Assembly (NCBI RefSeq): GCF_000972845.2
Contig: NC_040022.1
Coordinates: 13,441,711-13,505,710 of the forward strand
Length of the DNA: 64,000 nt
Direction of reading: 5' to 3'
From: Larimichthys crocea
Taxonomy: Eukaryota; Chordata; Actinopteri; Sciaenidae
The notes under the pieces were generated by a model. It did not search any database, was not told the DNA's origin, and saw only the letters and a program-made list of their open reading frames with translations. Shown in pieces: positions 1 through 11,354 of the stretch (position 1 is the stretch's first letter; each line of letters begins with the position of its first letter). Made by a program: the position numbers and the translations under genes.

Positions 1-518
1 TTCTTCAGTAAATACATATTTAAATATGTGGTTTATGGACCTGAATTTCATCAGTTTTCATGTATCTCCATGTATCTATCAGTTCTCAGTACTGTTAAGA
101 GAAACCAAAGTGATCAGCAAATGCCCTTTCAACTTAATGACAGTCACACTCTAGCTGCTAATCTTTTTATAGCTGTGATCCAATAATTACAACAATTCAA
201 GCTGCAAAAATGATTTTCTGTCCACTTCATAATAATGAATATGAATTATGATGAAGCATGCATAAATATAGCTGCATCACTTAACGCATACAATGATAAC
301 TTATGACACTGCATGGACAGCACACTATGAATTCTTACTACAGCTGACTGTTCAGAAAACGTCACAATGTCACAATGTTTGATGCCTGTAAAGTGTGCCA
401 GAAAGCATTACGTGTCAACCTTCACCAGCTAAATTATTTTTTCATCTAAGTCATCAACCTGTCTAGATCCCAACTCAGCTGCTTAAATAGGTTTTACCTT
501 TAAGTTAGCACATTGTTA
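1..518. other. AT-rich sequence, no feature recognised
   Basis: No coding similarity, terminal repeat or tandem repeat was recognised before the LINE fragment that starts near 519. Confidence 0.5.
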
Positions 519-1225
519 CTGGATATGATTAATCTGTCTTTATTATCAGGATATGTACCATAGTCCTTTAAAGTAGCTGTAATTAAACCTCTTCTTAAAA
601 AGCCCACTCTAGACCCAGAGGTCTTAGCCAACTACAGACCGATATCAAACCTTCCCTTTCTGTCTAAGATACTTGAGAAAGCTGTAGCTAATCAGCTGTG
701 TGACTTTCTCCATAACAATAGTCTATTTGAGGATTTTCAGTCAGGATTTAGAGTGCATCATAGCACAGAGACTGCATTAGTCAAAGTTACAAATGACCTC
801 CTAATGGCATCAGACAAAGGACTCATCTCTGTACTTGTCCTGTTAGATCTTAGTGCTGCATTTGACACTAGCTTATATACTGTATGCTTCTTTTAGGCAA
901 CATTATTCTGAATCACACCCTTAAATTTCATTGTTTTGCTGATGATACCCAATTCTATTTATCGATCAAGCCTAAAGAAATCAGTTAGTAAGTTAAACCT
1001 CAAGCATGCCTTAGGGACAAGTTAGAAAGTCAGAGAAAGGCGCTGTATAAGTACAGTCCATTTACCATTTACTATATAGTCTGAGACCATGCATTTGTTA
1101 TTTCTAGACTCGATTATTGCAGCTTCTTATTATCAGACAGTCCCGATAAGTCCTTCAAGACGCTGAAGAAGATCCATAATGCTACAGCAAGTATGCTGAG
1201 AGGAACCTGGATAAGAGATTAGCAT
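519..1225 (+). mobile_element. L2/CR1-type LINE ORF2 fragment, internally deleted
   Basis: Plus-strand translation from about 519 matches the reverse transcriptase of the longer LINE at 56762-59194, from the [14 protein letters not shown] segment to [14 protein letters not shown] codon of the long copy is TAG here (about 561). At about 869 the sequence jumps from FDT to the SLY segment just before the active-site YADD region, losing roughly 200 bases of the RT core. It resumes after a SINE tail with the C-terminal segment around SRLDYCSFLLS (about 1105-1220), which matches the copy at 49091-49495. It is a dead, 5'-truncated copy. Confidence 0.85.
1035..1073 (+). repeat. 3' tail of a tRNA-derived SINE
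   Basis: The segment starting AAAGGCGCTGTATAAGTA is the 3' end of the SINE seen on the minus strand at 47965-48265. It lies inside the L2 fragment, so a truncated SINE probably inserted here or the two recombined. Confidence 0.55.
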
Positions 1226-2239
1226 TAAGAATGCGTTCTAATTCACTATGAATGAACTACTGATGTAGTCTTCACATAAAGTGGTACAATTCATTTTATA
1301 CATGACAAGAAGCATCATCACGTACAAAGACAGAGATATTTTAAAACAGGTGTCATTGTAATTGTGCCAGATACCTCTAATTGTGTGAGGGCTGGCTGTT
1401 CTGCTGATGTACCATATGCTGAAGTTGAAACAGAGTTGGTGACGGATAGAGTGGAAATATAAATAATATTGTTGAAAATGAAACATACATTTGGTATTCC
1501 AGAGACAGCAGTAGTTCAGGAGAGGCAGTGAATGAAGTAAAGATAATTGTTTTTTATAACAGATGATATGTGATAATTAAGTCTTGACAGAAAGTCTTTG
1601 ACGCTTCAACTCTGCAGGGAGATTTTTGTAATTGAAGGACGTCTAGTCTGAGCAACAGTAAGATAAATCCCCCCTATGGAGTCCAGACACTGGTAGTAGT
1701 GGCTGATGACTGTGAGGCTGATGGGATGATAAATCTGTGTAGACTGGGTGGTGATGGAGAGGTGGAGGGCTTGAATGTACTCCAGGCGGAGACAGAATGA
1801 TATTTAAAAAGACAGCAGCAAGATGATAGATGATGATTATCTTCTTGGCAAAATATATTTTTGTCATTGTTATCACTGAATGTTAAAAATGTGAAATGAC
1901 AGTGTTCTTGGTGTCACTATGTTCAGTGAAATTTTGTTTAATTGGTCCTTTTCACTGAGTGCTGTCAGGATTAAATGTTTTGACATCATTAAGGAAGAGA
2001 AATTAACTAGAATAACAGTAGTAACAGACATATTTTCCTAACTCAGTTCAACTTGATTGCCACTGTACCACGCAGGTATACAGCATCAATAAGAACCAAT
2101 GAACTAGTCTTGCAGTACAATATACATGAGATAGCATACATACATCAACGCAACGGTAAGTAATTGTGGAATTATATTGTATAGTGAGGTAGTATGGAGT
2201 AGGTTACTGACCCAATCAGGTAATCAAGTATCAGTTGAG
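1226..2239. other. No feature recognised
   Basis: Short open frames only, without similarity or conserved motifs. Confidence 0.4.
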
Positions 2240-2375
2240 TTGTGACACCACCACAACAACAACAACTACTACTACAACTACTACAACTAATAATAATGAT
2301 AACAATAATATTCATATTCATAATAATAATAACAATGACGGTAACAACAATCATAATAATAATAATGTATTTTGA
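2240..2375. repeat. Low-complexity AAC/ACT/AAT trinucleotide tract
   Basis: Imperfect runs of ACAACA, ACTACA and AATAAT make up most of this stretch. Open frames across it are poly-Q or poly-I/poly-Y artefacts of the repeat. Confidence 0.85.
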
Positions 2376-4467
2376 AAATTATCATAGCCAAGGCCCAAGC
2401 CTCTTGGAAGAGAGGAGAAAAGTCTTCAGGAAACCAAGCAAATTTCCTACAATAAGCTTTGAAGGAGGTTATCGTAGGAACCTTTGAGAAACCTGGATGA
2501 CTGAGAATCTTTGTGCAATTGCAGTGGATGAATAAATAATGTAATGTGATAATATGCGAAAAGATGCGAGAAGCCATATCCTCTCCATGAGAAGGTTAGA
2601 GTGGAAAAAACTGAGAAACATGCTGGCAGCTGTATGGTAAAGGTTCAGTCTGTATGATTTAATAGCATTGAGTTTCAGCTAAATATCTCTCATCTTACCC
2701 TGCCCTTTTAACATGTACGAGAAATTATAGTGGCCGTGAAACTCGTGAAAAACATGAATGGCCCTACTGTATGTAGAGCCAGTGTTTGGTTTGTCTGTAG
2801 AAACATTGTGGACTCCATGGACGAGAACCTGCTTCCTGCTCCTCCTCCTCCTCCCCCCAAAGGACAAACCTTTTGATTAAATGAAAAAGAAATCAATTGA
2901 ATTGAACTATTAGCATTTCACTCACAAATCTATGAGGTGTTAATAAATGTTTCTGAGCGTTGTGTGTTCAGAGCATTCGTATCATTTAGAATCAATTTAG
3001 CTAATTAAAAAGCAGCTATACACACTGTTTCTGCGTGTCTACTTTCACTGCCACTGAACCCTGAATACAGCACTGCAGCGAGTGGATGTGCCCGCTGACA
3101 ATGTTTAATATACTGCGCTTCGAGTATATTATGTGTGACCAGTGAAGTCATTGCACATTTGCAGTAAATCAGTTTTGGACGGGTACAATCTGTACGTATC
3201 TGAACCAAAACCTGTGAAAAGCAAAAAAAAAACAAAACATGAACCTTACATTTTCTGACTACAAAACAAGTAACATGACCCTAACCAACCTCATACTCAT
3301 CATTTCCAATGGGAGGTTCTAACAAATCACAGTTGACCTGTTCTCTCATTTCTTTTGAAGAACTCGTGTATTTGTCACTTGACACCTCTGTGACAACCTA
3401 GTATCCCCGCACAGTTCATCCAGGTTCATCCAAGTTCACCTTTTGTGACACAACTCTGACCCACTTGGACTTAGTGTATATATGTGAAAATTAAACAGTG
3501 TCTGTGTCTCTCTCCACTCTGCCTCCTCCTGCTTTGTCAAACTATCTCTGTCAATGTGATCGTCAGTATCTGTAATTCAAATCAAACCCCCCCACACCAC
3601 GCCGCTCCCAGCCTCCCTCTCTGTCCTACTTATTTTTCTTTTCTTCCGTCCATTATCTCTGCACTCTTTGCTCACCCGTCGTCTCTTTCATCTCCCTCAC
3701 GCTCTCTCTCTCTGCCCTCGTTCCTCCTCTGCCTTTGTCATCCACTTTCTATCTCTTTATCACACATGCGTGCACACACACACACAAAAGGCCATCATGC
3801 CTGTATGAATAAGTGCAAACTCACCACAGAAAACCAATAATCACGCATACTGTTTAGTTGCGTGCTGCTCGTCTCTTTCACTTCCACTGCATGTTTCCGG
3901 GTGCATTATTTGGCCAAAAGGACATATTGTATAAAAGATAAAAACACCAGTAAATAATTATTTTTCTGCTGATGCTTTTTCAAATGCAGTATTTATTGTA
4001 TCTGTACTGATACATACAGCTTGCAGGAAATAGCCTCCCACTCTGACACACATGGACTCTAAAGCTGGGATAGTGATGGGTTGCATGGTGCTGCCCACTG
4101 AGCTGCACTACAGGGGAAAGGCTCAACTTCATGCAAATGTCCTCTGACACAATGTGAGCGACAAACAGGCGGGAGCCAATTGTGGTTGTTTTGATTGCAG
4201 CCGAAAAATGGGAGCCCAGAGTTGTTTACTACTCGGGGATCTCTTCCAGTGCAGATGATGTACTGTAATTCTAATCAGTCTTTCTCGCCTGGGTGTCATT
4301 GTATTACGACAGTTTCAACAGCGCGTGTGCAAGGAAAAAAAAAAAAGCCAGGATACAAAGCTATTCTGTACTCAGGAAACAAACTGTGAAGGAAATGAAC
4401 AGCCTTGTCGTGCAGTGGCTATGCCAGAAAGCAACTGTTCAGTTGGATGAGAAAATGTAAATGATGT

Positions 4468-4468
<1 letters not shown>
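2376..4468. other. Unannotated; pyrimidine-rich 3.5-3.75 kb
   Basis: No gene or mobile element recognised. The segment 3500-3760 is strongly C/T-rich with repeated CTC and TCT motifs. The 118-codon frame across it is low complexity and is not called a gene. Confidence 0.4.

Positions 4469-4500
<32 letters not shown>
4469..4500. repeat. (AC)n microsatellite
   Basis: Sixteen uninterrupted AC dinucleotides. Confidence 0.95.
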
Positions 4501-4505
<5 letters not shown>

Positions 4506-5670
4506 GCTATAGCTTCACGAAAAGCTGTAAACACAGTGAAAGTCCAACAATGACAAAAGCTCATATCTTCTCCTTCCTGCTCAGCTTTTATATCTTATTA
4601 TCAGTTTCCAAACTAACTGGCAGTGTTTGAAATGGAAGTATCATAACCTCAAACAATAACTTAACTGAGTCTTGTGTGCCAAAGTTTGGCTTACTTTAAG
4701 CAATAAAACCCTACAAACTTGACTCTGATTCAAGTTGGCAGCTGCTGATTCCGGCTCTCCTGTACATACACAGCTCTTTCCGTGCTGCCTATATGCCAAA
4801 GAATACTGAGGATATGGTGCGGGGGATTCAGGACTCACCATGGTACTTGATCTAGTCAGACAGTAGACTCAGTACTCATTAGCTCATTAACCTGATGCTA
4901 TTCCTGGCTGCCTTCTCCCTGGTGGGTGTTTGTTTGGTCACTTATTCAGCAACCCAAGGTACGTCATGTTTGTAGATAAGAGGGAGACATAAGCGTGAAG
5001 GCTACAGAGGGCTTCTGCTCAAAGAGGTCAAGGTTTCAGTCTGAATCACTGTCAGCCTAACATAAATATCTGTATTGTTGTGAGAGAGAAAGAGAGCGTG
5101 TACATCCAGGGGAGACTTGACCTTCCTCTTTCTTCATCTTCCTACAGTTCTTCACAGCGAGAGAGGGATCTGACCAGTCAAGTTTTCAAGGCTTCAAATA
5201 TCTGGTGTCTTGGTCAACGGGGTTGATTTGATTTTAGTAGCTGAAGCAGAAAAGAGTGTGAATATCCATGTTCACTGATAGCAGAAGCAGAAACCATCAG
5301 GAACTGAACTTTTCCTGACTCACTATTATCATAGCCTGAGGATGATAGCTGTGTTTGGGGTTTAGTGTTGTTGGTCCAATGCATTTGTCAAAAACTTCAC
5401 AGAACTATGACTACTATAACTATACTACCTTTTGAATGTATTGTATTCAAAAGGACCAAAGGGATGAAATTATTTTTTTGACCCCCTGATGTTTTCTTAT
5501 TCTTTTACAAGACTTTGATTCAATTTAAAGAATCTCAAAAAAGGACGGATGGATCCCTTTAACTTTTTCTTATAGGGGCATCTTCAGGTCAATATTTTCA
5601 ACTCTTTGACCAGTGACACTTGCAAGTAATGTTTAATCTATAAGTAATCATCAAAACTAATTGTGTATGA
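4501..5670. other. No feature recognised
   Basis: No open frame with recognisable similarity and no terminal repeats seen. Confidence 0.4.
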
Positions 5671-5674
5671 TATG

Positions 5675-6291
5675 TGTTACATCCCAGCTCAAGGTGTAAC
5701 ATAAAACCAGATTTTCTTGGTGTAAGCAAAGTTATTATTTATTTAATAAAATTTGGATTAATTAAACAGAAGGAGGTGGGATACTAAATGTGAAACAAAG
5801 GGCGAGCGGATGCTGTTCAAAAAAACAAATAAATATATCAAAAAGAGAACTCTCTAAACCAGAGCCTATGCTATCTGTAAGAAAAACACATCAAAATAGC
5901 CCCCCTAAAACTAATGACTGTCACAACAAAAGGGTAACAAAAAATCTCTAGTGTGTGAAAATCCGTGCAAAATAAACTTAAACTAGTTCAGTCCCTGTAA
6001 CAACAAAAAACCTCCACAAACTAGTTAGGGTGAGCTCAAACACATAACACATGGTTGGTCAGGCGGTCCTGGTTTGAACAAATGTGAGTTGGTAGATTGG
6101 CTCCCTCCAATTGGTGGGTCGGGGAGGTACCGCTCCAATCCAGGTACTGCACACTTCCAAGAAGTGCTGTCGAAGGTGACCCCACCAGTTGGGGCAAATC
6201 AGGTGCCGGCAGCCACACACCTGGATTTAATTAATACAAAAAATACTACAAACAAGGATATACCAGGGATGAGATGGCAGTGGCCGTAACA
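5675..6291. mobile_element. Solo LTR, copy 1 of a 0.6-kb family
   Basis: The 617-bp unit starts TGTTAC and ends GTAACA, the short inverted termini of an LTR. It is flanked on both sides by TATG (5671-5674 and 6292-6295), a 4-bp target-site duplication. A second copy of the same sequence, in the same orientation, lies at 18569-19240. Shared landmarks are GGGCGAGCG, the AGAACTCT...AAACAGAGCC type segment and a GC-richer last third containing CCAGTTGGGGC. No internal retroelement genes lie beside it, so it is a solo LTR. Transcriptional strand is undetermined. Confidence 0.75.
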
Positions 6292-6337
6292 TATGGTAAG
6301 CTGTGTGTAGTGGTTCCACTGCTACTGTAATCATTTT

Positions 6338-6410
6338 ATCATTCATTGTAATTCATTGTCAATTCATCATTCATTGTAATTAATTGTCATTTCATCATTC
6401 ATTGTAATTG
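6338..6410. repeat. 28-bp tandem repeat, 2.6 copies
   Basis: Unit starting ATCATTCATTGTAATT is repeated at 6338, 6366 and 6394 with few changes. Confidence 0.85.
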
Positions 6411-6917
6411 TACAATATGTTTGTGTTGATTTGTTCTGTACACGTGACATCTATTGCACGTCTGTCCGTCCTGGGAAAAAAATCCCTTCTTGCTAAAGGC
6501 TAATGCTAAATTTGTGTTGAAATGCGTGTGTGTGTGAAAGATATTTTCCCTTCAGTAGCAATGGAACTTGATGGTCTCCCAAACAACAAACTCTGCTGGA
6601 TGTTAATTAGTCAATTAGCTCTGTATCCATGGATACATAAGAGGATAGCAGCAGCCTTTTTATAGAATAAGAGTTGTCACACTTTGAAATTACACATTGT
6701 TTTCCTGGCAATTTCCTCTAATTGAGAAAAACTAGATTTTCCTCCACTTTGAGTAAAGACTATCCATTACTTGTGCTGTGTATTTATACATTCTAATTCT
6801 CCACCATCATTTGTGCTCTATTTTTGTACACTAAAAAAAATCAAACATTGGCTCAAATTTAAAAAATTGAGGTAATCGATCACACCTAATATTGTGCTGT
6901 TATACAACATGAATAAT
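6411..6917. other. Region downstream of gene A, possible element terminus
   Basis: Mostly unannotated AT-rich sequence. At 6829 a CACTAAAAAAAATC motif lies 89 bp beyond the gene A stop codon. It is a candidate terminus of an EnSpm/CACTA-like element carrying genes A and B (see findings); no matching TSD was found. Confidence 0.25.
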
Positions 6918-7153
6918 TCATTTGATTTGACCTAAAATATTTAACTTCATCAGGACTTTTTGCATAAACTCAAGGGTGTACTGCAGATTTTTTGGATATT
7001 TTATGTTGAGAGCGTAGGTGAGCCCAAAGAACAGAGCAACAGTCGTTGGTATTGTGTGCACCTCACTGAGGACCTCTGTTCCGTCAATGACGATTTTAAT
7101 GTCCTCGTTTCCACTGACGATTGCCATGGCTGCTTCATTTTTTTCTGCATATC
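6918..7153 (-). CDS. Gene A (SAMD3-like family), last exon
   Basis: The exon follows a polypyrimidine tract and CAG acceptor (AG at 7155-7154) and runs to a TGA at 6918-6920. It encodes the C-terminal domain of the fish SAMD3-like multicopy family, with visible motifs IDGTEVL, VALFFGLTYALNI and YTLEFMQKVLM. The second copy in this window (24651-24905) has the equivalents EGIEVL and VAMLFGRMYVLNL. The exon needs one base from the preceding exon, but the exon at 9091-9183 ends in phase 0. So either a small exon in the 1.9-kb intron was missed or the frame is broken. The N-terminal GIYVV-type part seen in copy 2 is absent. The hydrophobic segment upstream of 7153 is translated intron, not a signal peptide. 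Confidence 0.65.
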
Positions 7154-8072
7154 CTGCACACACAAAAAAACAACAAATGAGGACAATTAGAAAGAGCATT
7201 TCCTGAAACAATGCATGTCAATGCTGAACACCATTGTTGAAGCAATGCTGAATCCACTGAAGAAACTGCTGATGCAACAGCTGAAAAGTATAACTTGTAA
7301 GCTAAGAGATGCATGGTGATGAATTTAAGTACTCAAGGCAGTTGAAATGTTAAAAATGCATGTTTAAGTGTAATAGTTGAGTAGTTTGAATAATTGTTTC
7401 CAGTGTATAACAGTGGATTTAGATTTTTCAATTAAATTTGCTGGCACTGTCACTATATTTTGATTAATTAAATGGGTAATTTAGAACAAAATCCGACTCC
7501 TCTGGCTCTACTTACATCCAATCACAATTCTCCACCTTCACCAACCTCCTTCAAATGAGTCTTAAGATGTCATATGTTGTGATGTTCTCTCTCTCTACTC
7601 TCATCCAGCACAGAAAAATTCTCGACCCACCTCCTCCTCTTTACCCCCTCAATCAAACTATAGACCATCTCCATCTTCAACTAGAGGTTTCCAAGTCAGG
7701 AGGCATCATCCCTACCACCACCAGTGTCTAGGCCCAGGGGATATTTTCTCAGAAAGAAGCTTCACAGCCTTTGTTTTCTAAGCTGATCTACTCCCCAGGG
7801 TCTAAGCACCAAAGTTAATTTGTGCACAATAAATGTCTATCTGCCTCACAACCTGTCTTATTTAAATCTTAATAGCCTGTCCAGATAGAAATACAGTGTT
7901 TTGCTTCTCAAAACTATGTGTTCAAAAGAGTAATGCATTTGCATCACAAAACTGTTGTCCACGAAAAAGTCGTATCACTGCGTGCTGCAGCCTGTCGACA
8001 GCTGTGCACGTTTCCATCTGTTTTACAGTGTTTACTGCTCGTATAGTTAAAATAAACATGACACAAGTGTTG

Positions 8073-8476
8073 AAGACATCCCTTTTAGCACAGAGCCAAA
8101 GGGATAGGCTACTTCGTCAGCTGGAGTTTTAATGGGCAAAGAGAGGGGAGGGACTAAAGTGGTCCGAGCTCTGAGCCCACTGAGCTCTGGCTCCACTGAA
8201 CTCTTTTTACACAAAGTGCAGCAAAACACCAGACTGAGAGAGACAACTAGCAGACACCCCTCTGACAGCTGCAGGTGGGCTACAGGTGAATATGCTGCAC
8301 CCTGTGGTCACCCTGTCATCACAGCTACAGCTGTGGGTCCAACTTCAGCTCGAACCACTTCTGTCCCTCCTCTCTCTCTGCCAATTCAAACTCCAGCTGA
8401 CGAAGTTCAGCATCTGTATATTCAGGGTCATGAAGGTAGCCTATACCTTTGGCTCTGTGCTAAAAGGGATGTCTTA
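8073..8476. repeat. Imperfect inverted repeat, about 98-bp arms, inside gene A intron 3
   Basis: The left arm 8073-8171 (starting GAAGACATCCCTTTTAGC) is the reverse complement of the right arm about 8349-8476. The right arm carries an extra 31 bp near 8407-8437 after GCTGACGAAG. The spacer is about 177 bp. It is probably a foldback/MITE-type element. The open frames across it have no known similarity. Confidence 0.8.
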
Positions 8477-9090
8477 ATCACTTATCATAGTCATAGACAC
8501 GCAGTGATGTGAAAGGAGAGAAAATAGCACCATGTGATTGTGAGGTCTGACTTTTTCATGGACAACATTTTGTAATGCAAGCAAAACACTTTATTTTTGT
8601 GATTTTGTCAACACCAAAACCAGGCCGGAACTCTGCTCACAGGATGCAGTCAGGGGAAAGTCACCGTTGATGCACGACACTGCTGATGGGGATGTCATAC
8701 AGCTGCATGTCAAAAGACCTGAACTAGGCCTGCAATATATCAGCAAAATGTGAAATGTGCGATCACACTGTTCAATATCGTGATGACAATGTGACTTTTG
8801 ATAAATAAGCTAATCTTCAGGTGTGCATATCCATACAGTACACAAGGGCTTTTCAACTTGGTCCACAAAGGGCTGCAAAAGACCGAGTTGAATAGCTCTC
8901 CCTGTCAGAGAGCATTTGAATGGTTATTAATCGGTTAATGAGCCTGTTTGAGCAATTTGGCCATAATTCTAAATAGTTACAAATTAGAAGAATGTTTATT
9001 ACCCAAAATATAAACACAGCGCTATGCTGCATCTCAAAACAAAAGTTGGTATATAAGTATTTTCTGTGTTAGTGAGAGAGATGCCCTTAC
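8477..9090. other. Intron sequence of gene A
   Basis: Nothing else recognised between the inverted repeat and the exon that ends at 9091; the same holds for 7156-8072. Confidence 0.4.
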
Positions 9091-9183
9091 CTGGCATTCT
9101 TTCATGAGGTGATGAACAGGTTCACCCAGGTAGATCATCAAATATCTGAAGATGCACTCTCTTCTAATTGTGATGTCCACAGT
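9091..9183 (-). CDS. Gene A (SAMD3-like), third coding exon
   Basis: A 93-bp exon (31 codons, phase 0 to 0) lies between a good acceptor (CTTCCTCAG) and a consensus donor (CAG/GTAAGG). It encodes an RRECIFRYLMIYLGE segment typical of the family, which has a charged helix followed by YL-GE/NEDP. The matching exon of copy 2 (24091-24175) reads KGACVYMGEDPDN. Confidence 0.7.
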
Positions 9184-9278
9184 CTGAGGAAGAACAGGTA
9201 TTATTAAAAGCACATACACCCCACATAGACCCCTATTCAACTATGGATCCCACTGAGAACCAACTCATACATAATTAC

Positions 9279-9434
9279 TTCATCTAAAACCTGCAAAGTT
9301 GCCTTGGTCTGCTCTTTCACATGTCCTCCCTTGCTCCTGATGACCTCCAGCAGTTTCAACATGTGCTTGTCCAACTGCGCTAAGAACTTTGTCTCCAAGG
9401 GAACTGTTGTCATCCGCATAAACTCAGCATTAAT
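9279..9434 (-). CDS. Gene A (SAMD3-like), second coding exon
   Basis: The exon starts after TTTCTCCAG with INAEFMRMTTVPLETKFLAQ. The 52-codon length with the donor GAA/GTAATT equals the 52-codon exon of copy 2 (23797-23952), which reads IIAEFKRITTIPLQSKFLSQ. The two align without gaps. An alternative donor 12 bp earlier (CAG/GTTTTA at 9291) is also in phase, but the length match to copy 2 argues for 9279. The domain is conserved in the family but has no assigned biochemical function that I know. Confidence 0.75.
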
Positions 9435-9625
9435 CTGGAGAAACAAAAACAGCATGCAGAAAGAACTTTGAAAGTGTATTAAATAAATTCTCTTCTGTAA
9501 AGACCTATGTTTTGAAGGTTCAAAAATCATCTTTCATGAATGTCTAATTAATGGCATTAATAAATATATTAAGTCCCTCTCCTCTCAAAAATAGGTCTAA
9601 AGGTGCCTTACATCTAAAAACATAC

Positions 9626-10540
9626 CTCTTCCATCTGAAAAAGTGCTGGCCATCTTGCCAACATGTCTTCAATGCTCGGCTGCTTATGCACTATTTCTTG
9701 TCTACGGTATCCAAACGTTTTTGCCATCTTTTCTTTTATTGTTTGACGATTGTTTTTTTTCTGTAGTTCAGTCAAAAGGGAAACCCTCTCTTGTTCCGGG
9801 CTTCCTGTAGTCTCACCACTTGGCAAAGATGGAAAATGATTGGCCTCAGCTCGTCTAGGTCTCTTGACATTCTTTGCTGGGTAGGAGTCCCCTTGAGACT
9901 TGGATTTCAAAGAATTCAGTGTGACCTCGGCAGATGTACTGTGTGCCTTAAGTTGGGTCCTGTAGTTGGCCATTTTCATCTTCATCCTGCGCTTCCAACC
10001 ATAGCTCTCATTCAAAGACCCTGGTTCTTTCAGGCAGGGGTGTTTCTTTGTCAGTGCTTCAGCAACATCACTGAAGTCAGAATCTTCAGGGTATGGTGTG
10101 TATGCATAGATACTTTCAGCTACTTTCTCCAATATGTCCGACAGCATTTTTGAGCTAAGTGTCAGTCTAGTTTGGCTTCTCAAGTACTCAGCAGTCCCCC
10201 TCTGCAGTTGACATTCTGTATCATAGGAGAAGCGTGGGATTGGGAACTGTCGTGGCCACTGTTGGGTCCTTAGTGAGTCTGAGGAAGGGCTGCTAAGCAG
10301 TATTGTGTCGTCTGTATGCACAGACACTGAGGAGTCATCACTTTCCAGTCCAACCAAAAGGATGCTACTCACTGGGGGATCAAGTGCGTACAAGAATCCC
10401 CCTAATCCACATGCATTCTTGACCTCATCGATTAACTCTTCCAGTGAATTGGGAATGTCATTGCGTAGCTCCATTCTCACACTGCCGTCTTCACTTAGAA
10501 TAACCAGCAATCGAACAGATGTGTTTTCTGTCATGGTGCT
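9626..10540 (-). CDS. Gene A (SAMD3-like family protein), first coding exon
   Basis: A 303-codon open exon runs from ATG at 10534 (context AGCACCATGA) to a consensus donor GAG/GTATGT at 9626/9625. A strong acceptor (CTCTCTTACAG) ends at 10541, so a 5' UTR or an upstream coding exon is likely. Family hallmarks in order: an N-terminal ubiquitin/PB1-like stretch with NDIPNSLEELIDEV near residues 25-38; an acidic Ser/Asp linker; PRQFPIPRFSYDTE near 94-107; KKHPCLKEPGSLNESYGWK near 163-181; a basic KNVKRPRRAE near 224; and RRQEIVHKQPSIEDMLARWP near 276-295. These match the uncharacterised SAMD3-like proteins present in many copies in fish genomes. Molecular function is unknown to me. The exon has no stop or frameshift, unlike gene B just upstream, so A may still be expressed or be a younger remnant. 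Confidence 0.75.
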
Positions 10541-10814
10541 CTGTAAGAGAGAGAAAAAGACAAATATGACTCAGTTACTTATTAATATTTGTAATAGCCA
10601 ATATTTTCAACATTAAACTTAAGGTGATAATATATACAATGCACTAGAATAATTTTCCTGCTCCATCTCTCAGTAAACATGTGCAGTAGATTTGGCTCCC
10701 GCAATATTATAAAGGAATACTCTAGTGGAGTTAGAGAATAAAACCCTAAAGCAAATTTTTTAATGACTTTTTTGTTGTGTTCCACTTTAAGACTGACCTT
10801 AAACATGTATGTAT
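10541..10814. other. Spacer between genes B and A
   Basis: Only 274 bp separate the last recognisable codon of gene B from the splice acceptor of gene A. The C-terminal half expected for B is missing here, so a deletion probably lies at or near 10815. Confidence 0.5.
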
Positions 10815-11354
10815 CTATGTAACATGTATGTTCAAGGAATTTTCTTCACGGGTTTTCAGATGATTTGTGTGAATCTCCTCAGTTCTCAGATAGAAAGTTC
10901 CAGCTCCAACTTTCTTGTCCTGAATTTCTGATCTATCTGCTGTACAAAACCTGCAAATATAGCTGCCAAAAAAACTCTCTACAAAACCAGCAATGCTGTG
11001 CGCCCGAAGGTTATCGGCGATAACACACTGCAATGTACCCTTCAAAGTTTTTCCCAGCTTTTCCACAAAAACCCCATGTTGTTCCAGTGTTATGAGATCA
11101 GCAATCAAAGGCTCCAACACTTTTTGGTAACCATAGACTTTAACATCACTGCTATTGATCAATGCAGCCAAATGGATAGAGGACAATGAGGAGTGACAAC
11201 CAGGTGGCAGATAGCCTAAAATCCAATACAAGGCACAGATTTTGTGTTTTTTTTGATGTCCCAAGGGGATTGCAAATTTCAAAGTCGTCAACATACAAAA
11301 TCACAGAAAGTGCACATTCTTTTGAGAGAATAGCATTACTTTTACAGAGGCATC

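Noticed and set aside
3484..3840. 118-codon open frame with a signal-peptide-like start
   Set aside because: Low-complexity pyrimidine tract giving Ser/Leu/Pro; no domain or splice context.
7153..7211. Hydrophobic leader ahead of the gene A last exon, like a signal peptide
   Set aside because: It is the translated polypyrimidine tract and acceptor of the intron.
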